Below, in pieces: positions 1 through 8,827 of a stretch of 64,000 nucleotides of DNA. Location of the stretch: NCBI RefSeq assembly GCF_025398335.1, contig NZ_JAODOO010000012.1, positions 62,001-126,000 on the forward strand. Reading direction: 5' to 3'. Source of the stretch: Clostridium sp. CX1. Its GTDB lineage: Bacteria > Bacillota > Clostridia > Clostridiales > Clostridiaceae. A program made the position numbers and the translations under genes. Numbering within the stretch: the stretch's first letter is position 1; each line of letters begins with the position of its first letter. A model generated the notes under the pieces. That model saw only the letters and a program-made list of their open reading frames with translations. It did no database searches and was not told where the DNA came from.

Positions 1-1977
1 TATAGTTAACTGGCTTACATAATCATCTTCAACAAGGAGTATATTTAAACCCTTAGCTGAATTGTGAGTAGTGAAGCTTTCTTCTAAAGTAAAGTTATCC
101 GATTCCTTTTTGGGTACATCAACTATGCAAGTAAAATAAAAAGTACTACCTCTACCATATTCACTTTCTACGGAAATTTCTCCCCCCATTAGTTCAACAA
201 GCCTTTTAGAAATAGCAAGACCTAAACCCGTACCCTTAAATCGTTTTGTTAGAAAATTTTCTAGTTGAGTAAAATAGTTAAATAGTTTTGGTATATCTTC
301 ACTTTTAATGCCTATTCCTGTATCTTCTATAGAGAACATAAGCTGAATTTTATTCTTAACCCTTTTAAGCTTTTTAATTGATAGAATAACTCTTCCCTTT
401 TCAGTAAACTTTATGGCATTTCCTACTAAGTTAATCACAATCTGCATAAGCCGAACTCTATCTACTATGATTTCCTTTGGTATATCCTCTGATATGTCAA
501 TTTGAAAGTCTAATCCCTTTTCCTTTGCAATAAACCGGAACATTTTTGACTCTGACTCTATTAAACCTAAAATATCTACTAATTCTGGATTTAACTTAAC
601 CTTACCAGCATCGATTTTTGATAAGTCAAGAATGTCATTAATAATTTGAAGCAGAGACTTAGAGGATGACTTAATAATATCAATCATTTCACTTTGTTCA
701 TCAGTTAAATAGGTCAGTGTTAATAAATCTGCCATTCCCATTATTCCGTTCATAGGTGTTCTGATTTCATGACTCATGTTTGCAAGGAATTGACTTTTGG
801 CCATATTAGCTGCTTCAGCCTGCTCCTTTGCCTTGTAGAGGTCTGTTTCCATCCTCTTTCTTTCCGTAAAGTCTTCGATAATGGCTATTGCACTTACTAC
901 ATCTCCATTATCATCCTTTATCGGTGCTGCTAGTATCCTAATTGTTGCAGATTTTCCTCTTTGGGAATAGTATTGCTTCTCTGCAGTTACTAACTTACCA
1001 CTTTCTATGCATTTCTTATAGATATCAGAAATTCTGTTCTCTACTAGTGAAGAGTCGGTAAAAAGATTAAAGGGTTTATCTATTTCTTCTAATGGAAAAC
1101 CAAATATCTCCAGCACCTTTGGATTTATAAAGGTTATATTGCCATTTTTATCATAGGAAAATATACCTACAGGTACATTATTAGCTAGGCTCCTATACAT
1201 TTCTTCCCTTTCCTTCAGCTCCATTTCTTTTAATTTACGTTGGGTTATATCCTGAACTATTCCGTATACTCGAGCTAAGTTTCCAGCACTATCACAATTA
1301 CATACTACCTTCTCATGAATCCATGTTATAGTGTTATCTGCTTTTACTACCCTTATATCATACTCTGCTGCATTACCTGATTTACCATTAAATGTGTTTT
1401 GTATAATTTCTTTAATTAAAGACTTATCTTCTAAATGAACAATATCTATAAAGCGACTTATGCTAGGAATGAATTCTTTAGGCTTATATCCATACATACG
1501 GAATAGCTCATCTGACCAAAATGATTGTTCTCTAACCACATCATATTCCCAATATCCTATATGAGCAAACTCCTGTGCTTCCTCCAATTTTTTCTGTGTG
1601 CTTTCTAATTCTAACTGAATCTTTTTTCTTTCAGTTACGTCATGTCCTGCAAGATAAATAAGTTTTTCATCCCACTGAATTCTTCCATTCCAAGCAATCC
1701 ATTTATAAGTTTTATCTTTACAAATGTATCTATATTCAACGTTTAACTCTTCACTAGTTTTTCTATTGAAGAAACTTATCCAATTATATAACTTGAATTT
1801 GTCCTCTGGATGAAGAAGGTTGTAAAAGTTTATCTTTTTCATTTCCTCTGCACTATAACCAAGGACCTTTTCACATGCAGGATTTACATATTTAAAATAT
1901 CCATTTATATCAGAAATGCATAACAGTTCAGGAGTTAAGTTCACCATTTTCTCATAGTTGCCTTTACTTAATTCCAT
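1..1977 (-). CDS. Hybrid sensor histidine kinase with three PAS domains (partial, runs off left edge)
   Basis: 659 residues are visible and the C-terminus lies outside the window. I read three PAS/PAC units (about residues 1-125, 130-250, 258-375), each ending in a DxTxRK or DFTERK-like PAC signature. A HisKA domain follows with phospho-acceptor motif NMSHEIRTPMNG (about 400-412), then an HATPase domain with the GTGLGLAIS box (about 590). The beginning of a receiver domain (NILLVEDDYVSQ) is cut off by the edge. No membrane segment is seen, so it should be a cytoplasmic sensor passing phosphate through its own receiver. The start is uncertain: ATG at 1977 has no good ribosome site, and an in-frame TTG at 1986 is an alternative. 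The signal is unknown. Confidence 0.93.
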   Translation of the reverse strand, partial: MELSKGNYEKMVNLTPELLCISDINGYFKYVNPACEKVLGYSAEEMKKINFYNLLHPEDKFKLYNWISFFNRKTSEELNVEYRYICKDKTYKWIAWNGRIQWDEKLIYLAGHDVTERKKIQLELESTQKKLEEAQEFAHIGYWEYDVVREQSFWSDELFRMYGYKPKEFIPSISRFIDIVHLEDKSLIKEIIQNTFNGKSGNAAEYDIRVVKADNTITWIHEKVVCNCDSAGNLARVYGIVQDITQRKLKEMELKEREEMYRSLANNVPVGIFSYDKNGNITFINPKVLEIFGFPLEEIDKPFNLFTDSSLVENRISDIYKKCIESGKLVTAEKQYYSQRGKSATIRILAAPIKDDNGDVVSAIAIIEDFTERKRMETDLYKAKEQAEAANMAKSQFLANMSHEIRTPMNGIMGMADLLTLTYLTDEQSEMIDIIKSSSKSLLQIINDILDLSKIDAGKVKLNPELVDILGLIESESKMFRFIAKEKGLDFQIDISEDIPKEIIVDRVRLMQIVINLVGNAIKFTEKGRVILSIKKLKRVKNKIQLMFSIEDTGIGIKSEDIPKLFNYFTQLENFLTKRFKGTGLGLAISKRLVELMGGEISVESEYGRGSTFYFTCIVDVPKKESDNFTLEESFTTHNSAKGLNILLVEDDYVSQLTI

Positions 1978-2342
1978 ATTAATCAATGTAATTACCTGAT
2001 TTCTTTACTATCCAAGAATCAGGATTTTCACCTTCCTTTCTTTTTATAGTTTTATTTATATCCTAGCTTTTTACTTTTCCTCCACTCCTCTAACTATAAA
2101 ACTCCCTATTTAATATCTATGGAGCACAATTAAGCATTTTTATCATCCCAATTAATTTTTGCTTACATTATATCTCTTATAATATCTCATACTAACTCTT
2201 AACCCTTGTATTTTCAAGCCCTGTTATTCTATTTTTTATGTCAATTTTAAAAATTCCTACTAAAACAAAGAAAGAACTTACTAATTAGCAAGTTCCTTCT
2301 TTGTTCTAGTATTATATTCTGGTAAGTCTGTCTGCTATGTTT
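1978..2342. other. Intergenic region, no gene seen
   Basis: About 365 bases between the PAS kinase and the flavin reductase-like gene, both on the minus strand. The plus strand is pyrimidine-rich. I found no ORF with a ribosome site. The only clear structure is the hairpin at 2264-2305. Confidence 0.5.
2264..2305 (-). terminator. Hairpin terminator of the flavin reductase-like gene
   Basis: Arms AACAAAGAAAGAACTT (2264-2279) and AAGTTCCTTCTTTGTT (2290-2305), one mismatch, about 10-base loop. It lies just downstream of the gene ending at 2343. The T tract on the minus strand is interrupted (TTTTAGTAGG), so it may be a weak terminator. Confidence 0.6.
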
Positions 2343-2891
2343 TTATTTGCTGCCGCTACATGTACTAAATATTGATCCAACTCTATTCTTTAAATCAAAG
2401 TATCCTGAGTCCATCAATACTGTTGGTTTAACCTTCAAAGCATCTGGTCTTCCATTTTCTAAACAATCCTCATTGGCATATGCAGCAACAATTTCTCCGA
2501 TAAACATTGTAAAATCAAACATAGGAATAGTCTGTATTACCTTGCATAAGTAATTTACAGGGCATTCTTTTATCATTGGTGCATTCCCTACTTCATCATA
2601 AAATGATTCAAAAATCTTAGATTTATCTACTTTATTACCAGAAACGGTTCCACAATAATCGGTTTTTTCAATATTTTCAGAGGAAGGAATGTTTACACTA
2701 AAAAATCCATTTTCCACTACCCCTGCTGTTGTACAGTGGGAATTCTTTAAAGAAATATAAAGCACAGGTTTTTGACTTACAACTCCATATGCACCAATGG
2801 TAGCATAGTTTGGTTTTCCATTAACAATTGATCCTGCTAAAACTGCAATATAGGGTCCAAAAGGAATATTTACTATCTTCTTCTTCATCAT
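2343..2891 (-). CDS. Flavin reductase-like (flavoredoxin-type) FMN-binding protein
   Basis: 182 residues, the usual length for small FMN-binding split-barrel proteins. Recognisable elements are the N-terminal PFGPYIAVLAG strand, NYATIGAYGVVSQKPVLYISL, the SVNIPS segment, and DYCGTVSGNKVDKSK. Family members bind FMN and reduce flavin or act as electron-transfer proteins; the partner here is unknown. The start has two adjacent ATG codons behind GGAG. It is a single gene with its own terminator, followed (towards lower coordinates) by the PAS kinase. Cys residues in the C-terminal tail could be redox-active, but that is only a guess. Confidence 0.85.
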   Translation of the reverse strand: MMKKKIVNIPFGPYIAVLAGSIVNGKPNYATIGAYGVVSQKPVLYISLKNSHCTTAGVVENGFFSVNIPSSENIEKTDYCGTVSGNKVDKSKIFESFYDEVGNAPMIKECPVNYLCKVIQTIPMFDFTMFIGEIVAAYANEDCLENGRPDALKVKPTVLMDSGYFDLKNRVGSIFSTCSGSK

Positions 2892-2996
2892 ATTTATTCT
2901 CCTATCAATTTATAATTTTGTTGCAACAATAAAAATTATAAGATAAAAGAAAATAAATTTATAGACTTTTTCTTACCTATAGGTTATCATATAGAT

Positions 2997-3024
2997 AGAG
3001 TACGCCCCTAATTAACCGTACTCT
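2997..3024 (-). terminator. Hairpin overlapping the end of the lipoate ligase gene
   Basis: Arms AGAGTACG (2997-3004) and CGTACTCT (3017-3024). The second arm includes the last sense codons of the ligase gene. There is no T tract on the minus strand, so termination here is uncertain. Confidence 0.4.
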
Positions 3025-4019
3025 TTTTTACTTTCTAACCAATTACACAGGTCATATAAAACTATTTTTTCATTTTCATCTATGTTCACTGTCTTTAGTC
3101 TACTACAAATTTCTTCAATATTAAAAGTTGCTCCTTTAATACTGTCTGCTATTCTGGCTATAAGTGTATTATTCATAGCATCAGAGTATATTACCGCCTT
3201 CTCTATAATGGCTTTTTTTAATGAAAGACATAATTCTATAGCTCCCCAGGAGAACTTATTTTCAAAGACTATATCAAAGGAAGGAGATTCTCCATATATC
3301 CAATTCCAAGAAGAGTATTTACTATACAACTCCTGTAACCTAGGATTATCCTTTTCCACTAGGTATTCTTTACAATTTGAAGGGTATATTTCCACGAAAC
3401 TCTCCTTCAAACTTTCCTTCATAGACTCTATAGTTATATTAGGATTTAAGTTTTTTAAATTTATTACCCTAGCTTGTACCGAATCTATTCCCTTTGAAAC
3501 TATCTTTTCCTCTAAAACCTGGAGATAGTCTGTGAGCTTGCTTATATCTACATCTATAAGTATAGTTCCATGATGATATGCAGTTCTGTCTGTGAAATAA
3601 AAAGCATTTCCTGAAAACTTTTTTCCTTCTACTTCTATATCATTCCTTCCAACAAACTCTGCATTTATACCCTGCTTTCTTACTGCATTTATTATTACAC
3701 TTAGCTGTTTATCTAAGTCATATAGCTGTTTACTTAAAATAAAGGTAAAGTTTAAGTTGCCTAAGTCGTGAAAAACTGCTCCACCACCGGAAAGTCTTCT
3801 TGCTATCTTTCCCTTATTCTTTTCAATTTCTGAAATTCTGCACTCTTTCCAGGTGTTTTGATTGCTTCCGATTACTACAGTATTGGCATTCTGCCAAAGA
3901 TATAAGATAACTTCATCTTCCTCTACATTATCTAGCAGATATTCTTCTAAGGCTAGATTATACCATGGGTCAAAGGAAGATGATAAAACTATCTTTGTTT
4001 TTAACTCTTTAGTTAACAA
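3012..4019 (-). CDS. lplA: Lipoate-protein ligase A
   Basis: 335 residues, full length for the LplA family. It activates lipoate with ATP and transfers it to a lysine of lipoyl domains. Diagnostic motifs are RRLSGGGAVFHD (residues 74-85) and GKKFSGNAF (about 132-140, containing the lipoyl-AMP-binding lysine), plus a C-terminal accessory domain. The start is TTG inside the end of the lpd gene (11-base overlap), with GGGAGG about 11 bases upstream, so translation is probably coupled. The likely client is the N-terminal lipoyl domain of the neighbouring dehydrogenase, and lipoyl proteins elsewhere. It lets the cell use scavenged lipoate. Confidence 0.95.
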   Translation of the reverse strand: MLTKELKTKIVLSSSFDPWYNLALEEYLLDNVEEDEVILYLWQNANTVVIGSNQNTWKECRISEIEKNKGKIARRLSGGGAVFHDLGNLNFTFILSKQLYDLDKQLSVIINAVRKQGINAEFVGRNDIEVEGKKFSGNAFYFTDRTAYHHGTILIDVDISKLTDYLQVLEEKIVSKGIDSVQARVINLKNLNPNITIESMKESLKESFVEIYPSNCKEYLVEKDNPRLQELYSKYSSWNWIYGESPSFDIVFENKFSWGAIELCLSLKKAIIEKAVIYSDAMNNTLIARIADSIKGATFNIEEICSRLKTVNIDENEKIVLYDLCNWLESKKEYG

Positions 4020-5733
4020 AGTGTAGAGAACCTCCCTCTAAGGCAAGAGCTCCTTCATGAATTGCTTCTGCTGTTGTTGGATGAGCATGTATAGTTTCTG
4101 TAATTTGGTCTATCTTTAATTTATTCTTTACCGCTAAAGCAATTTCAGCTATTAAATCTGTAGCATGTGGGCCTATTACAGCTCCTCCAAGTACTATGTC
4201 TGTGTTCTTTTCCTTTATTAGTTTAACAAAGCCTGCTCTTTCTCCGTAAGTAAGTGCCTTACCATTTGCTGCAAAGGGAAATTTTCCTACTTCTATTTCT
4301 AAACCTTGCTTTTCTGCATCTTTTTCTGATATGCCGACAGTTGCAATTTCAGGGTGGGTAAATATTGCACTAGGTACTACAGTGTAATCCATAGACAATT
4401 CTTTTCCCATTATATTTTTTACTGCCACAACTCCTTGGTGAGAAGCTATATGGGCTAATTGTATTATATTAGTTAAATCTCCAATAGCGTAGATATTTTC
4501 CACAGTAGTTTGAAGTTTTTCATTTACTGCTATTCCCTTTTTATTTTCTAGAGACTTTATGCCCAGCTTTTCAATATCCAAGCCTTCAAATACAGGAGTT
4601 CTGCCTACTGCCATAAGCACCTTGTCAGCAGAGATGTACTTCTTCTCACCATCTTTTGTAAATACTACGATAGACTGATTATCTGCTCCGTCTATTATTT
4701 CTTCTACCTTTGAGCCAGTAAATAATTTAATCCCATTGTCTCTTGCTGCAGCAGTTATTTCTGCAATTACATCTTCATCTAAATTAGCAAGAATTGAGTT
4801 GAAGTATTCCACTACATATACATCTACGCCAAACTTTGAGTATATGAAAGCAAACTCCATTCCTATTATTCCTCCACCGATTATTATCATCTTCTTAGGT
4901 AGAGTATCCATTGTTAAAGCTTCATCACTGGTAATAACATTTTTCGAATCTGCACCTGATATAGGAAGCTTTATTGCCTTTGAACCAGTAGCTAGTATTA
5001 TATCTTTAGCCTTTATTGTTATTTCTCTATTTCCTTCTTTAGCAAATAGGGTTTTTGTATCTAAGAGCCTTCCCTCCGCTTTTATTACTCTAATACCATG
5101 TTTTTCAAGGATATATCCAATGCCTCCTCTTAACTCATCTACTACATTGTCTTTGCGAGCTATTACTTTCCTCATATTCACTGATACATTGTCCGCATAT
5201 AATCCAAAATCTTCAGCTTTAAGTAGATTTTCATAAACTTCTGCAGACCTTACCAAAGTCTTTGTAGGTATACATCCTCTATTTAGACAAGTGCCACCTA
5301 GGTTTTCCTTTTCTATTAGCACAACTTTTGCACCGAGTTTAGCTCCTTGAATTGCTGCCACATATCCACCTGGACCTCCTCCAAGTATTGCTATATCACA
5401 TTCAATTTCTTCTTTTCTAGGTTTCATTATACTAGAGAAGTAATTAAATCCCCCAACTTCTTTTGTTTGTTCTGTTTTTTCGCTAGCCGCAGCTGCTTCT
5501 ACTCCCTCTATTTTTGCTACAACATCTCCTAACCTTACAGTATCTCCCTCGCCTATTTCAATCGATTCTATGATTCCAGAAAAATTTGAGTTAAAAGTAG
5601 AATTTCCTTTTTTTCCTTCTATATCACAGATTTTATCTCCTAATTTTATTTCATCTCCAACATTTATATGAATTTTACACACTTTACCTTCAGTCGCATG
5701 TCCATTTAATTTATCTAATACTATATCTAACAT
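4009..5733 (-). CDS. lpdA: Dihydrolipoamide dehydrogenase with N-terminal lipoyl domain
   Basis: E3 flavoprotein that reoxidises dihydrolipoyl groups with NAD+. The first ~80 residues form a lipoyl domain; aligned to the ETDK motif it reads EGKK, putting the lipoylated lysine at about K42. FAD-binding GGGPGGYVA, the redox-active disulfide GGTCLNRGCIPTK, the NAD-binding GGGIIGMEFA and the C-terminal HAHPTTAEA segment with the catalytic His are present. An upstream ATG at 5748 exists, but GGAGG six bases before the ATG at 5733 decides the start. It overlaps lplA. No E1, E2 or glycine-cleavage genes are in the window, so its complex is encoded elsewhere. Confidence 0.95.
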   Translation of the reverse strand: MLDIVLDKLNGHATEGKVCKIHINVGDEIKLGDKICDIEGKKGNSTFNSNFSGIIESIEIGEGDTVRLGDVVAKIEGVEAAAASEKTEQTKEVGGFNYFSSIMKPRKEEIECDIAILGGGPGGYVAAIQGAKLGAKVVLIEKENLGGTCLNRGCIPTKTLVRSAEVYENLLKAEDFGLYADNVSVNMRKVIARKDNVVDELRGGIGYILEKHGIRVIKAEGRLLDTKTLFAKEGNREITIKAKDIILATGSKAIKLPISGADSKNVITSDEALTMDTLPKKMIIIGGGIIGMEFAFIYSKFGVDVYVVEYFNSILANLDEDVIAEITAAARDNGIKLFTGSKVEEIIDGADNQSIVVFTKDGEKKYISADKVLMAVGRTPVFEGLDIEKLGIKSLENKKGIAVNEKLQTTVENIYAIGDLTNIIQLAHIASHQGVVAVKNIMGKELSMDYTVVPSAIFTHPEIATVGISEKDAEKQGLEIEVGKFPFAANGKALTYGERAGFVKLIKEKNTDIVLGGAVIGPHATDLIAEIALAVKNKLKIDQITETIHAHPTTAEAIHEGALALEGGSLHFVN

Positions 5734-5794
5734 AATATTCCTCCGCAAAAGTAAATTTTAAAATATCCACTTTGAAACTTACACCTATACTAAA

Positions 5795-5854
5795 GGATGT
5801 GCTTGCAAATTTTAAAGATACATTTCCAGTATCTAAAAATTTGATAACACATCC
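5795..5854. repeat. Nested inverted repeat between lpdA and the AhpD-like gene
   Basis: Outer arms GGATGTG (5795-5801) and CACATCC (5848-5854). Inner arms GATAC (5817-5821) and GTATC (5829-5833) are flanked by AAATTTT and AAAATTT-like tracts. It sits downstream of the AhpD-like gene and upstream of lpdA. It may be a terminator/attenuator or a structured leader. Confidence 0.45.
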
Positions 5855-5894
5855 CTATGCATAAGTACTTGCCTATAGGTGAGGTCAATTAAGA

Positions 5895-6248
5895 CTATCT
5901 AAAGTCCTTCTCAAATTCCTCTATTGAATCTTTTAATAATGTAACACTGTATGCCATAGTAGGGCCTCCACCAAAGGCTACTGATACCATTGCAGCTTCC
6001 ATTATCTCCTCACCAGTTGCTCCTGCCTCTAGAGCTTTATAAGTATGGAAAACAATGCAATATTCACAACGGTTGTACACTCCGATAGCAACACTTATTA
6101 ATTCCTTTGTCTTTGTATCAACTGCACCTGGCTTGTAAGCTGCTCCAAGTAAGTTCATAAAAGCTCCTAATTGTTCTTGATTAGTGGTACCTAACACTTC
6201 TAAACCTGCTGAAAATTCATTTAACATTTGTCTTGGATCTTTTGCCAT
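5895..6248 (-). CDS. AhpD-like / carboxymuconolactone decarboxylase family protein
   Basis: About 117 residues from the preferred ATG at 6248; GGGGGA lies seven bases upstream, whereas the TTG at 6254 is badly placed. The CEYCIVFH motif gives the Cys-x-x-Cys plus His redox centre of AhpD-like proteins. Relatives use this dithiol for peroxide or thiol chemistry, sometimes recycling through lipoyl groups, which is notable beside lpdA and lplA. Its promoter overlaps a 31-bp palindrome, so the MarR protein encoded just upstream (6428-6850, same strand) is the likely regulator. Confidence 0.85.
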   Translation of the reverse strand: MAKDPRQMLNEFSAGLEVLGTTNQEQLGAFMNLLGAAYKPGAVDTKTKELISVAIGVYNRCEYCIVFHTYKALEAGATGEEIMEAAMVSVAFGGGPTMAYSVTLLKDSIEEFEKDFR

Positions 6249-6296
6249 TTCCAATTCCCCCTATAAATAATATATCTCATAACAATCAGAATAATT

Positions 6297-6327
6297 AATT
6301 GCTATGCTAATTATTAGTATAGCAATT
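6297..6327. promoter_or_regulatory. 31-bp near-perfect palindrome, probable MarR operator
   Basis: Arms AATTGCTATGCTAA (6297-6310) and TTAGTATAGCAATT (6314-6327), three-base centre, one mismatch. It covers the -10 box of the promoter at 6316-6344, a classic repressor position. The MarR gene ends about 100 bp away. Confidence 0.75.
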
Positions 6328-6344
6328 ATATGTAAACATTTCAA
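6316..6344 (-). promoter_or_regulatory. Promoter of the AhpD-like gene
   Basis: On the minus strand TTGAAA (6339-6344), 17-base spacer, TATACT (6316-6321). This is a good vegetative-type promoter, with its -10 box inside the palindrome. Confidence 0.75.
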
Positions 6345-6382
6345 TAGTAAAAATGTAAATTTTACAATTTTCTTTATAAAAG

Positions 6383-6412
6383 AAAAGCTGTGAGGCAAAA
6401 CTCACAGCTTTT
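6383..6412 (-). terminator. Terminator of the marR gene
   Basis: Perfect 12-bp stem AAAAGCTGTGAG / CTCACAGCTTTT with a six-base loop, ending about 16 bases downstream of the marR stop. A and T flanks would let it work in both directions. Confidence 0.85.
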
Positions 6413-6427
6413 TTATGTTATATAATT

Positions 6428-6850
6428 CTATTCAATATTTCTTACCATTTGATTTAAAACCTTCATAAATGCACTCATATCTTCATCAGAAATATTGTTA
6501 GAAAATACTTTTCCCATATTTTCTCCTTCTGGTAAAAGATCCTTCCAAAATTTCTCTCCTTTTTCTGTGAGACTTACGAGAAATATTCTCCTGTCCTCAT
6601 CATTTTTAACCCTCTGTACATATCCATCCCTTTCCATTCTGTCTACCAACCGTGCTAATGTAGATGGTTTTATATCCATCTTATCTGCAAGTTCCATTTG
6701 GCTTAAGGACTTATATTTATCTAAGTAGTACATAGCTATCCACTGGACTCTAGTAACCCCAAAGGGTGCCAACCTATTATTAAAGGCCTCTGCTAACTTT
6801 TTAGACTGTCTATTTGTCATAAAACCTATACAACTATCTAAATCAAACAA
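6428..6850 (-). CDS. MarR family transcriptional regulator
   Basis: 140 residues from a TTG at 6850, or 148 from an ATG at 6874. I prefer the TTG because AAGGAG lies ten bases before it and the ATG has no ribosome site. The winged helix-turn-helix is clear: LSQMELADKMDIKPSTLARLVDRMERDGYV, then the wing NDEDRRIFLVSLTEKG. MarR proteins bind palindromes as dimers and are usually released by small phenolic or oxidant ligands. The palindrome over the next gene's promoter is the obvious target, suggesting control of the AhpD-like protein. Confidence 0.93.
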   Translation of the reverse strand: MFDLDSCIGFMTNRQSKKLAEAFNNRLAPFGVTRVQWIAMYYLDKYKSLSQMELADKMDIKPSTLARLVDRMERDGYVQRVKNDEDRRIFLVSLTEKGEKFWKDLLPEGENMGKVFSNNISDEDMSAFMKVLNQMVRNIE

Positions 6851-7061
6851 TGTATGTTCACTCCTTAAAATCATGCCTAAGATTTTTATATAATTTCCTT
6901 TACATTATACGTGAAATTATATTATATTTCCATAGAATCAAGGTTAAAAATACAGTAGAACTGTCTAATGGGAGTTTTGAAAATTTCTTTATGTATTTGC
7001 TATTGAAAAAATAGAACCTTATCCATGTTAATCTGCAGCCATCAACTATACTTAATATATA

Positions 7062-7112
7062 AAAAGGATATAGAATGAATAGTCCTATTAACTATCTATT
7101 CTATATCCTTTT
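7062..7112 (-). terminator. Terminator of the sstT-like gene
   Basis: Arms 7062-7082 and 7092-7112 pair over 21 bases (AAAAGGATATAGAA against TTCTATATCCTTTT at the base), with two mismatches. It begins about 34 bases after the stop codon. Confidence 0.8.
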
Positions 7113-7145
7113 AAATTTAAATCTTCAATCTTAAAATTTCTTTAT

Positions 7146-8384
7146 TTATGCTGCTGAATCAACAACGATTTCCTTACCTTCTTTACGCCACTTAGCAAAT
7201 TCCGCTGTTGCTGTGAATAATGCATCTGTTGACGAATTAAGTGCTGTTTCGCAAGAATCTTGTAAAACCCCCACAATAAAGCCTACACCAACTACCTGCA
7301 TAGCAACATCATTTGGAATTCCGAATAAGCTACATGCTAGAGGAATAAGTAGTAATGAACCACCGGCAACTCCTGAAGCACCACAAGCACATACAGCTGA
7401 CAGTACACTAAGAATTAGTGCAGTACCTATGTCCACCTGAATACCAAGAGTATTTACTGCTGCAAGAGTTAACACTGATATTGTAACAGCTGCACCGGCC
7501 ATATTTATGGTAGCACCTAATGGAATAGACACAGAATAGGTATCTTTATCTAAACCTAACTTTTCACATAAACTCATATTTACAGGAATATTTGCTGCTG
7601 AACTACGTGTAAAGAAGGCTGTAATACCACTTTCTTTTAAACACTTAAATACTAGTGGGAATGGATTCTTACGAATATTTAAGTAAACAATAATTGGATT
7701 TAAAACAAGTGCTACAAAGACCATACAACCAATTAAAACTGCAAGCAATTTTCCGTAGCTTAGTAAAGATGCTATTCCATTTGTAGCAATAGCGTCAAAT
7801 ACAAGGCCCATGATTCCTAATGGTGCAAAGTTTATTACCCATGTAACCATTTTTGATAAGGCATCTGAAAAGTTAGTAATAAATGTTTTTGTAGAATCAG
7901 AAGCATTTTTTAAAGCGAAGCCAAGCACTACTGCCCAAGATAGTATACCGATATAATTAGCATTAAAAAGTGCTTTTATTGGATTATCAACAAGATTTAA
8001 TAGCAGTGATTTAAGAACCTCTGTCACACCACCAGGAGGAGTAACATTCTCAGCACCCCCTGCAAGTATTAAGCTTACTGGGAACATAAAGCTTGCAACA
8101 ACAGCTATAAGTCCAGCTAAAAATGTTCCTAAAAGATAAAGGACTATAATCGATTTCATATTGGTCTTATGTCCACTCTTATGTTGAGATATTGCGGACA
8201 TAACTAAGAAAAGTACTAGCATGGGAGCAATGGCTTTTAAAGCACCTACAAATAAGGAACCCATAATGACAATTGGTTTTGCTGCTTCTGGAATCGTTAC
8301 AGCTAAGATAATACCGACAATTAAACCTATAATTATTCTTTTTACTAGGCTCAATTGATTCCACTTATTCATTAGATTTTTCAC
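7146..8384 (-). CDS. sstT: Serine/threonine:sodium symporter, SstT type
   Basis: 412 residues in the dicarboxylate/amino acid:cation symporter (DAACS) fold. About eight membrane segments plus re-entrant loops are visible. The substrate/Na+ region is recognisable: [14 protein letters not shown] (hairpin 1 serine-rich motif), [20 protein letters not shown] (TM7) and [21 protein letters not shown] (TM8). Close agreement with SstT implies Na+-driven serine and threonine uptake. The start is GTG behind AGGAGG. It stands alone with its own terminator. A D-serine ammonia-lyase gene further along suggests interest in serine catabolism, but they are not in one operon. Confidence 0.92.
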   Translation of the reverse strand: MKNLMNKWNQLSLVKRIIIGLIVGIILAVTIPEAAKPIVIMGSLFVGALKAIAPMLVLFLVMSAISQHKSGHKTNMKSIIVLYLLGTFLAGLIAVVASFMFPVSLILAGGAENVTPPGGVTEVLKSLLLNLVDNPIKALFNANYIGILSWAVVLGFALKNASDSTKTFITNFSDALSKMVTWVINFAPLGIMGLVFDAIATNGIASLLSYGKLLAVLIGCMVFVALVLNPIIVYLNIRKNPFPLVFKCLKESGITAFFTRSSAANIPVNMSLCEKLGLDKDTYSVSIPLGATINMAGAAVTISVLTLAAVNTLGIQVDIGTALILSVLSAVCACGASGVAGGSLLLIPLACSLFGIPNDVAMQVVGVGFIVGVLQDSCETALNSSTDALFTATAEFAKWRKEGKEIVVDSAA

Positions 8385-8723
8385 AATATTTTCCTCCTCT
8401 TATAATTGAGATATAAATGAAACAATATACAATAAATAGCGACTTTAAATGTAATACCATCCGACTGCTTGTTTCGAGTTTTTTCGACAAATTAAGCTTA
8501 TCATATTTCTTTATTCATTTAAAGTAAAATTTAAAATATTTTAACTCGAAATTATTACCATGGAAAATCAACGGTGAAATCATTTTCATAAAAACTTATT
8601 TTTAATACAAAAATTTGATCTTTGTTAAAGTTTTATTTATATTTAATTCTATAGTCAGAAAATAATGAAAACAACATCAAAGACCAGTTACTCATTGGCA
8701 TCTTAAAAAAGAGAGTATAACCA
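8385..8723. other. Intergenic/leader region upstream of sstT
   Basis: About 340 bases between sstT and the SIMPL gene. I see a short dyad, TGTTTCGA and TCGACAAA around 8470-8491, which may be regulatory. I found no ORF and no riboswitch core I recognise. Confidence 0.4.
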
Positions 8724-8757
8724 AAACAGGGTAGAGATTTTTTTCTCTACCCTGTTT
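8724..8757 (-). terminator. Terminator of the SIMPL-domain gene
   Basis: Perfect 13-bp stem AAACAGGGTAGAG (8724-8736) / CTCTACCCTGTTT (8745-8757), with an eight-base loop, about 70 bases after the stop codon. Confidence 0.8.
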
Positions 8758-8827
8758 CATATCTATTACCCTCTCTATTCTCACCCATATAAGCTTGTCT
8801 AATTTTTATATAATATAAAAATTAATT

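Noticed and set aside
4736-5236. 166-codon plus-strand frame inside lpdA
   Set aside because: It is antisense to a clear dehydrogenase gene, lacks a ribosome site and has shadow-type composition.
8179-8364. 61-codon frame inside sstT
   Set aside because: Same strand, other frame of the symporter gene; no ribosome site of its own.
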